NCBI RefSeq assembly: GCF_020905295.1
Contig: NZ_JAJJMM010000001.1
Coordinates: forward strand, 6,421,861 to 6,485,860
Direction: 5' to 3'
DNA: 64,000 nucleotides
DNA from: Flavobacterium piscisymbiosum
GTDB taxonomy: Bacteria > Bacteroidota > Bacteroidia > Flavobacteriales > Flavobacteriaceae
Made by a program: the position numbers and the translations under genes. Below are positions 14,168-22,539 of this stretch, piece after piece (the first letter of the stretch is position 1; each line of letters begins with the position of its first letter). The notes beneath the pieces were generated by a model. It was given only the letters and a program-made list of their open reading frames with translations, had not been told where the DNA came from and ran no database searches.

Positions 14168-15514
14168 ATGACTACTTTAAACGAATTGAATGCTATATCA
14201 CCAATTGACGGACGATATAGAAGTAAAACCCTTTCATTAGCTCCATTTTTCTCTGAAGAAGCTCTAATAAAATACCGTGTATTAGTTGAAATTGAATACT
14301 TTATTGCCTTGTGCGAAGTTCCTTTGCCACAACTTGCAGGTGTAAACCCAAATTTATTTGACAGCTTACGCGATATCTACAAAAATTTCTCTACAGAAGA
14401 TGCTCTTTGGATAAAAGAAACTGAAAAAGTAACCAACCACGACGTAAAAGCGGTAGAATACTTTATCAAAGATGCTTTTGAAAAATTAGGCTTATCTCAA
14501 TACAAAGAGTTCATTCACTTTGGTCTAACTTCTCAGGATATTAATAATACTGCTATTCCGCTTTCTACAAAAGATGCGTTTGAGCAAGTTTATATGCCAT
14601 CATTAATTTCTTTAATTTCTAAATTGAAAGAATTAAGCGTAGAATGGAAGGATATTCCGATGTTGGCACGCACGCACGGACAACCGGCTTCTCCGACTCG
14701 TTTGGGTAAAGAGATTTTGGTATTTGTAGAACGTCTTGAAGAACAAATGCGTTTGTTATTTAATATTCCGTTTGCTGCTAAATTTGGTGGAGCAACTGGA
14801 AACTACAATGCACATCATGTTGCTTATCCACAAATCGACTGGAAAAAATTTGGTAATAAATTTGTTGAAACAGATCTTGGTTTACACCATTCTTTTCCAA
14901 CTACTCAAATAGAACATTACGATCATTTTGCTGCATTTTTTGATGCTCTAAAAAGAATCAATACAATCGTGATCGATTTGGATCGTGATATCTGGACGTA
15001 TGTTTCGATGGATTATTTTAAACAAAAAATCAAAGCGGGAGAAATTGGATCTTCGGCAATGCCACATAAAGTTAATCCTATTGATTTTGAAAACTCAGAA
15101 GGAAACTTAGGAATTGCAAATGCTATTTTTGAACATTTGGCAGCTAAACTGCCGGTATCAAGATTACAACGTGATTTGACTGACAGTACTGTTTTACGTA
15201 ATATTGGTGTGCCAATTGGTCATACTATTATTGCTTTTGAAGCTTCTCTAAAAGGTTTAAACAAATTACTTTTGAATGAAGGTAAATTTGCTGAAGATTT
15301 AGAGAAAAACTGGGCTGTTGTTGCTGAGGCTATTCAGACAATTTTACGTCGTGAGGCTTATCCAAACCCTTATGAAGCGTTGAAAGGTTTGACAAGAACA
15401 AATGAAGCTATTGATAAAAAAGCAATTCATAATTTTATTGCAACCCTTGAAGTTTCTGACGCTGTCAGAGCCGAATTAATGGCAATAACCCCTAGTAATT
15501 ACGTAGGAATTTAA
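14168..15514 (+). CDS. purB: adenylosuccinate lyase
   Basis: A 448-residue enzyme of the fumarase/aspartase superfamily. It splits adenylosuccinate to AMP and fumarate, and SAICAR to AICAR, in purine synthesis. Visible signatures: the N-terminal LNAISPIDGRY, the catalytic histidine region ARTHGQPASPTRLGKE, and the mobile loop GSSAMPHKVNPIDFEN with the catalytic serine. Length fits the long (E. coli-like) PurB type. The ATG at 14168 gives the conserved MTTLNELNAISP start and lies downstream of a TATATTTG -7 box; the frame upstream (14141) overlaps that box. A strong terminator follows. Confidence 0.96.
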   Translation: MTTLNELNAISPIDGRYRSKTLSLAPFFSEEALIKYRVLVEIEYFIALCEVPLPQLAGVNPNLFDSLRDIYKNFSTEDALWIKETEKVTNHDVKAVEYFIKDAFEKLGLSQYKEFIHFGLTSQDINNTAIPLSTKDAFEQVYMPSLISLISKLKELSVEWKDIPMLARTHGQPASPTRLGKEILVFVERLEEQMRLLFNIPFAAKFGGATGNYNAHHVAYPQIDWKKFGNKFVETDLGLHHSFPTTQIEHYDHFAAFFDALKRINTIVIDLDRDIWTYVSMDYFKQKIKAGEIGSSAMPHKVNPIDFENSEGNLGIANAIFEHLAAKLPVSRLQRDLTDSTVLRNIGVPIGHTIIAFEASLKGLNKLLLNEGKFAEDLEKNWAVVAEAIQTILRREAYPNPYEALKGLTRTNEAIDKKAIHNFIATLEVSDAVRAELMAITPSNYVGI

Positions 15515-15541
15515 AGAAAACTTAAAATATTTTCTCAAAAA

Positions 15542-15572
15542 AAGCTATCTTTATCGAGATAGCTTTTTTTTT
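15542..15572 (+). terminator. intrinsic terminator after purB
   Basis: AAGCTATCT (15542-15550) pairs with AGATAGCTT (15557-15565) and is followed by a run of T. It lies 28 bp after the purB stop. Confidence 0.85.
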
Positions 15573-15587
15573 ATTTAAACCGGGAAA

Positions 15588-15733
15588 TAGCCCAGATTGC
15601 AATGAAAAGCCTTTTGCGAAAAAAGCCATATTTTTTTGCAGGTACAGAGCGACCAACGGAAGCTCCTGGAACTGCTTAAAAAATAGGCATTTTGAGTAAA
15701 AGCTTGCAATGAAAAGCTGGATTAGCTCCTTAA
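15588..15733 (+). repeat. TAGCCCCGAT-family dispersed repeat
   Basis: Starts TAGCCCAGATTGCAATGAAA and ends near GAAAAGCTGGATTAGCTCC, with an internal GAGCGACCAACGGAAGCTCC that matches GCGACCAGCGGAAGC in the 3174-3316 copy. It fills the gap between the purB terminator and the antiporter gene. Confidence 0.7.
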
Positions 15734-15749
15734 TATAAAATACCACTTT

Positions 15750-17999
15750 ATGATTGCCTTAAGCGCCGCTGCAGAAACTACACACCACTTACAACCCCTT
15801 ATTAGCGACTTGGGATTAATCCTGATGACCGCCGGAATTGCCGTTTTGATATTTAAAAAAATGAAACAGCCTCTGGTTTTAGGATATTTAATTGCCGGAT
15901 TTTTAGCGGGAAACCACTTTGATTTTTTCCCTTCTATAACTGACATGAAAAGTGTAGAGGTTTGGGCTGAAATTGGGGTGATCTTTTTACTGTTTAGTCT
16001 GGGACTCGAATTTAGTTTTAAGAAGCTGATGAAAGTTGGAGGAACTTCTTCGATAACCGCCATCACTCAGATTTTATTTATGACGCTCATTGGTTATTGC
16101 GTTGGGCAATGGATGGGCTGGGGCAAGATGGATAGTATTTTTCTTGGTGCCACACTTTCGATTTCGTCAACAACCATTATTATTCGGGCATTTGATGAAT
16201 TGGGTGTTAAAGGAAAAAAGTTTGCCGGGATTGTATTTGGTGCTTTAATTGTCGAGGATATTGTTGCTATTTTGATGTTGGTTTTATTATCGACAATTGC
16301 GGTTAGCGATCAGGTTTCGGGAGGCGAATTATTACAATCGGTTTTAAAATTAATTTTCTTTTTGATCATATGGTTTTTGGGCGGAATTTTTATTATCCCA
16401 ACAATCCTAAAAAAAGCAAAACATTTGTTGACGGACGAAATGCTGCTGATTATTTCACTGGCACTTTGTTTAATGATGGTGATGTTTGCTGCAAATGTGG
16501 GCTTCTCGCCTGCTCTTGGGGCTTTTATCATGGGTTCTATTATTGCAGAAACTACTCAGGCAGAAAAAATCGAGCATTTGATTCAGCCTGTAAAAGATTT
16601 ATTTGGAGCGGTTTTCTTTGTATCTGTCGGGATGTTAATCAATCCGGAAACATTGGTTACTTATATGCTGCCGGTTGCGCTTATCACGCTGCTGACTATT
16701 TTTGGTAAAGCATTTAGTTCTTCTATTGGGGCTTTGTTATCAGGTCAGCCGCTTAAACAATCGGTGCAAACGGGTATGAGTTTGGCGCAAATTGGGGAAT
16801 TTTCTTTTATTATCGCGACTCTTGGTATGACACTTAAGGTAACGAGTGATTTTTTATATCCTATAATTGTGGCCGTTTCTGCTATTACCACTTTTACAAC
16901 TCCGTTTTTAATTAAATATTCTGATCCTTTTTCAGGATATCTGGAACAGAAACTTCCTAAAAAATGGATTAAAAATATCAACAGATATAGTGTCAATGCA
17001 CAAGCGATAAAATCTGTTAGTACGTGGCAAATTGTGCTTCGTGCCTCGATCACGCAAATCATTTTACACACTATAATTATTACGGCTATTATATTATTGT
17101 CGGCTAAATTTGTAGCGCCTTTAGTAGCTGATACCCGTTTTGGAAATACTTTGGCCGCATTGATTACATTGGTGATAATTGCTCCGTTTTTATGGGCACT
17201 TTCGTTGCGACGTGTAAAAGTTGCCGAAGTGGAAGAATTATGGGAAGAACGAAAATATCGCGGCGCACTTTTGATGCTGATTTTAATTCGAATGAGCCTT
17301 GGATTATTTTTTGTTGGATTTTTATTGAATATTTTCTTCTCGCCTTTGGTTGCTTTTGTTGCCCTGATCATTGCCATTGGAGCGTATCAACTGTTTCCTA
17401 AGAAATTAAACGAGCAGTATCATAAAATTGAAACTCATTTTTTAAAGAATTTAAACGATCGCGAAAACAAAAAAATAGACCGAAGATATGCCAATTTAAT
17501 GCCCTGGGATGGTCACATGTCTATTTTTGATATTGGTAAAGAATCTAATCTTGCGGGTAAAACTCTGGAAGAACTCCGCATTCGTGAAAACATGGGAATC
17601 AATATTGCTTTTATTCGTCGTGGTGAAATCACGATTCCTATTCCAACTAAAAATGAACGTTTGTTTCCGGGCGACGAGATTTGTGTTATTGGTACTGATG
17701 AACAAATTTCAGAATTCACCAAATATTTACAGAATGAGGTTGAAGCCGCTAACAACTCACAGGAATCTGATATTGTGCTGCGCCAGTTAGAGATTTCGAA
17801 TGACGATTTTATACAAAAAAGAATTGGTCAGTTTAGAGAAAAAACCGGCGGACTTGTTGTGGGAATTGAAAGAAATGGTAATCGAATTTTAAATCCGGAA
17901 TCGCATTTGACTTTAGAAAGAAATGATATTATCTGGGTTGTTGGAGATAAAAAACGAATGAACGAACTGATGAAGAAAAGCATTCACGTAGAGTTATAA
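15750..17999 (+). CDS. CPA2-type cation/proton antiporter with two TrkA-C domains
   Basis: A 749-residue inner-membrane protein. Residues about 15-400 form the 12-13-helix Na+/H+ exchanger fold of the KefB/KefC group (QPLVLGYLIAGFLAG; FGALIVEDIVAILML with the paired acidic residues; ALGAFIMGSIIAET). A second block of about four helices (about 435-560) follows, then two cytoplasmic TrkA-C-like domains (about 590-665 and 675-745, each ending in a GDEI/NDII-x-VxG segment). KefB/C instead carry a TrkA-N NAD-binding domain, which I do not see. Probable role: potassium or sodium/proton exchange for pH and ion balance, gated by a ligand on the C-terminal domains. Confidence 0.88.
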   Translation: MIALSAAAETTHHLQPLISDLGLILMTAGIAVLIFKKMKQPLVLGYLIAGFLAGNHFDFFPSITDMKSVEVWAEIGVIFLLFSLGLEFSFKKLMKVGGTSSITAITQILFMTLIGYCVGQWMGWGKMDSIFLGATLSISSTTIIIRAFDELGVKGKKFAGIVFGALIVEDIVAILMLVLLSTIAVSDQVSGGELLQSVLKLIFFLIIWFLGGIFIIPTILKKAKHLLTDEMLLIISLALCLMMVMFAANVGFSPALGAFIMGSIIAETTQAEKIEHLIQPVKDLFGAVFFVSVGMLINPETLVTYMLPVALITLLTIFGKAFSSSIGALLSGQPLKQSVQTGMSLAQIGEFSFIIATLGMTLKVTSDFLYPIIVAVSAITTFTTPFLIKYSDPFSGYLEQKLPKKWIKNINRYSVNAQAIKSVSTWQIVLRASITQIILHTIIITAIILLSAKFVAPLVADTRFGNTLAALITLVIIAPFLWALSLRRVKVAEVEELWEERKYRGALLMLILIRMSLGLFFVGFLLNIFFSPLVAFVALIIAIGAYQLFPKKLNEQYHKIETHFLKNLNDRENKKIDRRYANLMPWDGHMSIFDIGKESNLAGKTLEELRIRENMGINIAFIRRGEITIPIPTKNERLFPGDEICVIGTDEQISEFTKYLQNEVEAANNSQESDIVLRQLEISNDDFIQKRIGQFREKTGGLVVGIERNGNRILNPESHLTLERNDIIWVVGDKKRMNELMKKSIHVEL

Positions 18000-18002
18000 A
18001 CT

Positions 18003-18185
18003 AAAGGTTCTAAGGGGCTAAGATGCTAAGGTGCTGAGTTTTTTCTCAACAATCTTAGAATCTTAGCCCCTTAGTCTCTTAGCAACTTAAAACCTTATTT
18101 ATTAATATCTATTAAATAAGATGCTAAGTTCCTAAAATTTGACAAAGCTTAAAACTTAGTATCTTAGTAACTTAGCATCTTAGAG
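18003..18185. repeat. CTAAG-type period-8 array forming a hairpin
   Basis: CTAAGGGGCTAAGATGCTAAGG (about 18011 onward) is mirrored by CTTAGAATCTTAGCCCCTTAG and again by CTTAGTATCTTAGTAACTTAG. The units repeat about every 8 bp and the arms are complementary, between the convergent antiporter and peroxiredoxin genes. It may act as a bidirectional terminator. Confidence 0.65.
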
Positions 18186-18187
18186 AC

Positions 18188-18826
18188 TTATTTATTCGGT
18201 TGCGGTGTTAGGCGCAAATAAGGTTTGATAGCTGTATGCCCTTTTGGGAATTTTGCCGGAATATCACTATCCGGAACAGCAGGCGTAATTACAACATCTT
18301 GTCCGTCTTTCCAGTTTGCCGGAGTGGCTACGCTATAATCTGCTGTAAGTTGCAAACTATCGATAACACGCAATAATTCATCAAAATTTCTTCCTGTTGA
18401 AGCTGGATAAGTCAAGGTTAACTTTATCTTTTTATCCGGACCAATAACAAAAACAGAACGTACTGTAAATTTCTCGCTTGCATTTGGGTGCAGCATATCA
18501 TATAGAGTTGCTATCTTTTTATCCTCGTCGGCAATGATCGGAAAATTAACGGTTGTATTTTGGGTTTCGTTAATGTCTTTAATCCACAATTTGTGAGACT
18601 CTAAACCATCAACGCTCAGCGCTATAACTTTTGTATTTCTCTTTTTAAATTCAGGAACATAATTGGCAACTGTCCCTAATTCAGTTGTACACACAGGGGT
18701 AAAATCTGCAGGATGCGAAAATAAAACACCCCATGAATCGCCTAACCATTCATGAAAATTAATTGGGCCTTCGGTTGTTTCTGCATGAAAATCTGGAGCA
18801 ATATCTCCTAATCTTAATGTTGACAT
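18188..18826 (-). CDS. peroxiredoxin (1-Cys, Prx6 type)
   Basis: A 212-residue thiol peroxidase reducing hydrogen peroxide and organic peroxides. The catalytic loop HPADFTPVCTTELG puts the peroxidatic cysteine at residue 46. The long C-terminal part with TYPASTGRNFDELLRVIDSLQ and the WKDGQDVVITPAV segment is characteristic of the Prx6/AhpC-TSA long subfamily. No second catalytic cysteine is seen in the C-terminal half, so it is the 1-Cys kind. No signal peptide, so cytoplasmic. It stands alone between a repeat-rich terminator region and the AEC transporter gene (111-bp gap). Confidence 0.92.
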   Translation of the reverse strand: MSTLRLGDIAPDFHAETTEGPINFHEWLGDSWGVLFSHPADFTPVCTTELGTVANYVPEFKKRNTKVIALSVDGLESHKLWIKDINETQNTTVNFPIIADEDKKIATLYDMLHPNASEKFTVRSVFVIGPDKKIKLTLTYPASTGRNFDELLRVIDSLQLTADYSVATPANWKDGQDVVITPAVPDSDIPAKFPKGHTAIKPYLRLTPQPNK

Positions 18827-18937
18827 AATTATATTTTTTTAGTTCATCTAAAATTAGTCAAAAAAGGCATAAGGAAAACACGAATTTTTTAAAAAAAAGT
18901 TAAAATTCTATTTTTCCTATCTAGTTAATATTTATAA

Positions 18938-19849
18938 CTAAATAAAACTTACCACAAAGTACCAAATAGCAAGGGTTACAAAGGAAATTGGAATTCCGAA
19001 ACCAATCATCATACTGCTTAATTTTGGTTTTAAACCATAGGTCGAAGCTAAAATTGCACCTGTAATCATGGGTGCCATCGCCATTTCCATAATGGTTATT
19101 TTTATGGCTTCAGAATGTTGGTTGAAAACAAAAACATACAGAACCAAGATGATAGATGGAGTCACAATAAGCCTAAAGAAAAGTCCAAGTCTAAGAAATC
19201 GCCAATGCTGGCTTTTTCGATCAAAAGTAAGTTGCAATCCTACCGAAAGTAAAGCAAGAGGAGTTACCAAACTTCCTATTTTTAATAAAACAGTCTGAAG
19301 ATTTAAATCTAAATCATATTGAAATACATTCATTAAACAAGCCACCACAAAAGTAATAAAGGGCGGAAAAAAGATGATTTTTTTGAAAATACTAAAAGCA
19401 TCCGGACTTCCTTTTGAATAAAAAGCGGCTACAAAAACACCTAAAGTTGAAACCACTACAAAAGTTCCCGGCTGATCGACAAGAATAGCAGTTTCTAAAC
19501 CTTTTTTGCCAAATAAAGCTTCAATAATAGGATAGCCAAGAAAAGAGGAATTGCTTAATCCTGCCGTCAGAATCAAACAGCCAATGAGTTTATTAGACCA
19601 GCCTTTTCTTTTTCCTAAAAAATGAAAAAACACAAAAGCCAGTAGAAAACTAATCCAGCCTGAGGCTATTGGGAATAACAATTCATTACTCCATTTTATT
19701 TTAGGAATATGATATAAGGTAATTGCCGGTAAACAGATATAAATTACAATTTTATTTAAAACCTTATAAATATGGGTTGGAAATTGCTTTATATGCTGCA
19801 AGACCAAACCCAGGGCTAGAAAGAAAAATATAAGGATAAAATTGTTCAT
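18938..19849 (-). CDS. AEC family transporter (auxin efflux carrier type)
   Basis: A 303-residue hydrophobic protein with about ten membrane helices in two five-helix halves. It has the AEC landmarks: ICLPAITLYHIPK in the first half (helix break) and LVTPLALLSVGLQL plus MAMAPMITGAILASTYGL in the second. Family members export or exchange small organic acids such as malate or other anions. The substrate is not predictable here. It starts 44 bp downstream of the neighbouring serine hydrolase gene on the same strand, so the two could share a transcript. Confidence 0.85.
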   Translation of the reverse strand: MNNFILIFFFLALGLVLQHIKQFPTHIYKVLNKIVIYICLPAITLYHIPKIKWSNELLFPIASGWISFLLAFVFFHFLGKRKGWSNKLIGCLILTAGLSNSSFLGYPIIEALFGKKGLETAILVDQPGTFVVVSTLGVFVAAFYSKGSPDAFSIFKKIIFFPPFITFVVACLMNVFQYDLDLNLQTVLLKIGSLVTPLALLSVGLQLTFDRKSQHWRFLRLGLFFRLIVTPSIILVLYVFVFNQHSEAIKITIMEMAMAPMITGAILASTYGLKPKLSSMMIGFGIPISFVTLAIWYFVVSFI

Positions 19850-19893
19850 GGCGCAAAAGTATCAAAAATAAGAATTTAAGGATCTAAAATGTT

Positions 19894-20976
19894 TTAACTA
19901 CCATAATCCTTTTTCAATTTTCTCATTAATAATCGCACTCCGTTTACTGTAGATTCATTAAAAGAATTGGTAAAAATAATATAACCTATAAAGTTTCTTC
20001 TATCAATGGCAGCAATTGTATAATACGTTCCAGCGGTTCCGGAATGTGTTGAAAAATCTTTATTATCCTCATAACTGTTAAACCATCCTAAAGAATATCC
20101 TTCAATTCCTTTATAAATAAAATGATAAGTACTTGCTTTTAAATAATTATCGTGCCCCTGAAGCCCTCTAATATTAAGCTGAATAAATTTAATATAATCG
20201 GTAAGTTTGATATTAATATCACCTGCAGGTTCTGTGTAATCTAAATGATAATCTGTATTTGAAGGAACTGGAATTAATTTATTGTTTTCGAATAAATGTC
20301 CCCAGGTATCTTTCGCAATTTGATTTTCTGGCCAAGAGAGCTTCACATCTAGTTTTAAATCTTTATTAAATACCTGATCTATTAATTGCTCCCAACTTTT
20401 TCCGGTTACTTTTTCGAGCATCATAGTCGCTAAAGTATAACCTGCATTAGAATAGATATATTTATGTTCCGAATCAATTTTGGCCGGATCCAAGGTTAAT
20501 ACAAATTTGCCAAACTGATTTCTCTTTTCCTGATGCGTTCCTTTAAAATCAGGAACTGCAGGATCATTTTCTCCCTGAAAAGACTGAATTCTGGCTTGAT
20601 GAGATACTAGTTCTTCAAGCGTTATATTGTAATAGTCGGTTTTTGAGGTTTTCTTTAAATCCGGAAAAAGATCAAAGAATTTAGTACTCCACTTTAGCTT
20701 ACCTTTTTCAACATATTTGGCAATTACAAAAGCTGTCATCGCCTTGGTATTTGAACCAATATGAAATCGATCATTTAAAGTCGCAGCGTCTTTTAAATCA
20801 ACCGAATGTACCCCTAATGCATTTGTTTCTAAAATTTTATCGCCAGAAACTACAGCATAGCTCAGTTCCGGAATAGCGTTCGATACCCTAATTGAATCTG
20901 CATATTGCTCATGATTTTGTGCAAACATGCAAGCAGACAATGTATAGAAAAAAATAAATATGATTTTAAATTTCAT
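19894..20976 (-). CDS. serine hydrolase, beta-lactamase class C / PBP4-like
   Basis: A 360-residue exported protein (signal ending near CMFAQ) of the class C beta-lactamase / D-alanyl esterase fold. SNTK at 75-78 is the S-x-x-K nucleophile motif, YSNAGY gives the Y-x-N motif, and HSGTAGT near the C-terminus replaces the KTG box. This HSG variant is typical of esterases and peptidases of the family rather than of true resistance enzymes. It likely acts in the periplasm on a D-amino-acid peptide or ester. Gene order next to an AEC transporter gives no further clue. Confidence 0.85.
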   Translation of the reverse strand: MKFKIIFIFFYTLSACMFAQNHEQYADSIRVSNAIPELSYAVVSGDKILETNALGVHSVDLKDAATLNDRFHIGSNTKAMTAFVIAKYVEKGKLKWSTKFFDLFPDLKKTSKTDYYNITLEELVSHQARIQSFQGENDPAVPDFKGTHQEKRNQFGKFVLTLDPAKIDSEHKYIYSNAGYTLATMMLEKVTGKSWEQLIDQVFNKDLKLDVKLSWPENQIAKDTWGHLFENNKLIPVPSNTDYHLDYTEPAGDINIKLTDYIKFIQLNIRGLQGHDNYLKASTYHFIYKGIEGYSLGWFNSYEDNKDFSTHSGTAGTYYTIAAIDRRNFIGYIIFTNSFNESTVNGVRLLMRKLKKDYGS

Positions 20977-21129
20977 CTAAATAAATTGAAAGTGTTACTA
21001 ATCAAATACAAATCTAATATTTATAAAAAAGCAGTGTGTTTAGAAATCATTTTATTTTAAGACACTGCCACTGTTTTATAGAAAAATTAATTTTTCGTTA
21101 AAATCTTTTTTTGTTACCGTAAACCTAAC

Positions 21130-21137
21130 TACATTTG
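21130..21137 (+). promoter_or_regulatory. TAnnTTTG -7 box ahead of Rrf2 gene
   Basis: TACATTTG matches the -7 consensus; a TTTG at 21110-21113 gives a 16-bp spacing, slightly short. The box overlaps the first bases of the putative operator, which suits repression. Confidence 0.55.
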
Positions 21138-21155
21138 TAATATATTTTATTACAG
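21136..21155 (+). promoter_or_regulatory. putative Rrf2 operator 1
   Basis: TGTAATATATTTTATTACAG is an inverted repeat (TGTAAT...ATTACA) ending one base before the ATG of the Rrf2-type regulator. A 16/20 match lies ahead of the next gene at 21586-21605. Confidence 0.6.
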
Positions 21156-21156
21156 T

Positions 21157-21564
21157 ATGATTTCAGGTAAATTTGCCATAACGATTCACATTCTTACTTT
21201 GCTCACAAAATTCCCAAATGATTATTTGTCATCTGAGTATATTGCAGGAAGCATAAATTTGAACCCTGTTTTGGTTCGAAAGGAAATTGCGAATCTAAAA
21301 GCCAATCATATTGTAGAAAGTAAAGAAGGAAAAAATGGCGGTACAAAACTATCTGTTGATCCTTCGAAAATCACATTAAAAGAAATTTTTGAAATGACTT
21401 TTGAATCCATTGGTTTAGGTTATGCAAAAAATCAGCCCAATCCGGATTGTCCGGTTGGTAAAAAAATCAATCAAAATTTAAGTGCTTTATATGCTGATAT
21501 GAATCAAAAAGTGAGTTTACAATTAGAAGGAATCTCTCTGGAAGATTTTTCTAATCAATTCTAA
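21157..21564 (+). CDS. Rrf2 family transcriptional regulator
   Basis: A 135-residue winged-helix regulator. The helix-turn-helix spans about 25-50 (SSEYIAGSINLNPVLVRKEI), followed by the wing with GKNGGTKLS, as in Rrf2 proteins. A single cysteine (NPDCPVGKK, about 92) replaces the three-cysteine Fe-S cluster of IscR/NsrR, so it is the YwnA-like, cluster-free kind that may sense redox or a ligand. Its own promoter carries a TGTAAT-N-ATTACA operator, and a near copy precedes the following NAD(P)-binding gene 57 bp downstream. This implies autoregulation and control of that gene, the same arrangement as ywnA/ywnB in Bacillus. Confidence 0.88.
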   Translation: MISGKFAITIHILTLLTKFPNDYLSSEYIAGSINLNPVLVRKEIANLKANHIVESKEGKNGGTKLSVDPSKITLKEIFEMTFESIGLGYAKNQPNPDCPVGKKINQNLSALYADMNQKVSLQLEGISLEDFSNQF

Positions 21565-21585
21565 AAGTATTTTTTTACCTTAAAC

Positions 21586-21605
21586 TGTAACATTTTTTAT
21601 TACTA
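21586..21605 (+). promoter_or_regulatory. putative Rrf2 operator 2
   Basis: TGTAACATTTTTTATTACTA matches operator 1 at 16 of 20 positions and lies 17-36 bases before the start of the NAD(P)-binding oxidoreductase gene. Confidence 0.55.
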
Positions 21606-21621
21606 ATAAAATTTATATATT

Positions 21622-22263
21622 ATGAAAATCGCAATTATTGGAGCTACAGGATTTGTAGGCTCAGCCATTTTAAACGAATTAGCAAGCAGAAATCAAGACA
21701 TTACTGCCATTGCAAGAACCCCAAAAGACACATCAGATGCAACCTGGAAAAGTGCAGATATTTTTAACGTTGATGCGTTGGCAGAAATCTTAAAAGGACA
21801 CGATGCAGTTATCAACGCTTATAATCCGGGATGGACGAATCCTAATATTTACGATGATTTTATTGCCGGATCTAAAGCAATTCAGGAAGCGGTAAAAAAA
21901 TCGGATGTGAAACGTTTTATCACGATTGGTGGCGGCGGAAGTTTGTTTGTTGCCCCAGGTTTACAAGCAGTAGACACTCCTGATTTTCCTAAAGAATATT
22001 ACGCTGGAGCAACTGCAGCAAGAGATTATTTAAATATTTTGAAAGAAGAAAAAGAATTGGATTGGGCATTTTTCAGCCCTGCTTTCGAAATGCATCAGGG
22101 AATTACAACCGGAAGAACCGGAAAATACCGTTTAGGTCTGGACAATCCTGTTTTTAACGAAGAACAAAGAAGTATTCTTTCTGTAGAAGATTTAGCAGTT
22201 GTTATTGCAGATGAAGCTGAAAATGCAAAACATCATCAGGTTCGTTTTACTGCGGCTTATTAA
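21622..22263 (+). CDS. NAD(P)H-binding oxidoreductase (atypical SDR, YwnB-like)
   Basis: A 213-residue Rossmann protein starting MKIAIIGATGFVGSAIL, the G-x-x-G-x-x-G dinucleotide loop of atypical short-chain dehydrogenases. It lacks an obvious Y-x-x-x-K active site, as in the NAD(P)-binding (PF13460-type) group that includes YwnB and flavin-reductase-like proteins. Other conserved pieces are GGGGSLF (about 108-114) and DWAFFSPAFEM. It lies 57 bp after an Rrf2 regulator and has a copy of that regulator's operator in front, so it is probably induced by whatever the regulator senses. The reaction is unknown; a stress or quinone/flavin role is plausible. Confidence 0.82.
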   Translation: MKIAIIGATGFVGSAILNELASRNQDITAIARTPKDTSDATWKSADIFNVDALAEILKGHDAVINAYNPGWTNPNIYDDFIAGSKAIQEAVKKSDVKRFITIGGGGSLFVAPGLQAVDTPDFPKEYYAGATAARDYLNILKEEKELDWAFFSPAFEMHQGITTGRTGKYRLGLDNPVFNEEQRSILSVEDLAVVIADEAENAKHHQVRFTAAY

Positions 22264-22539
22264 ACACAATTTTCACGAATTTTCACGAATTATATAGTAA
22301 ACACCACACTATAAGTATGGTATATCATCCCGAGTAGCTCGATAAAGATTAGAGATTTTGATTGTGTACCGAAGCTTCGGGATTGGGGAGATCCTTTCTC
22401 CGTCAGGATGACAAAAATGCGATAAAAAATTAGTGTTAATTAGTGAAATTCGTGTTCTATTCACAAAACAGTTTCAAAGAAAATCCTTTTTTGAAACTGT
22501 TTTTGTTTTCTGTACTTTTACAGTACCAAAAAACATACT

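Noticed and set aside
16745..17377. 210-codon open frame on the minus strand
   Set aside because: It lies wholly inside the antiporter gene, is antisense to it and has an implausible composition.
18003..18185. CRISPR-like array
   Set aside because: The units are about 8 bp, imperfect and without spacers, and the arms are inverted copies. No cas gene is present anywhere.
19894..20976. Beta-lactamase resistance gene
   Set aside because: The fold matches, but HSG replaces KTG and the protein resembles general esterases and peptidases of the family, so resistance is not supported.
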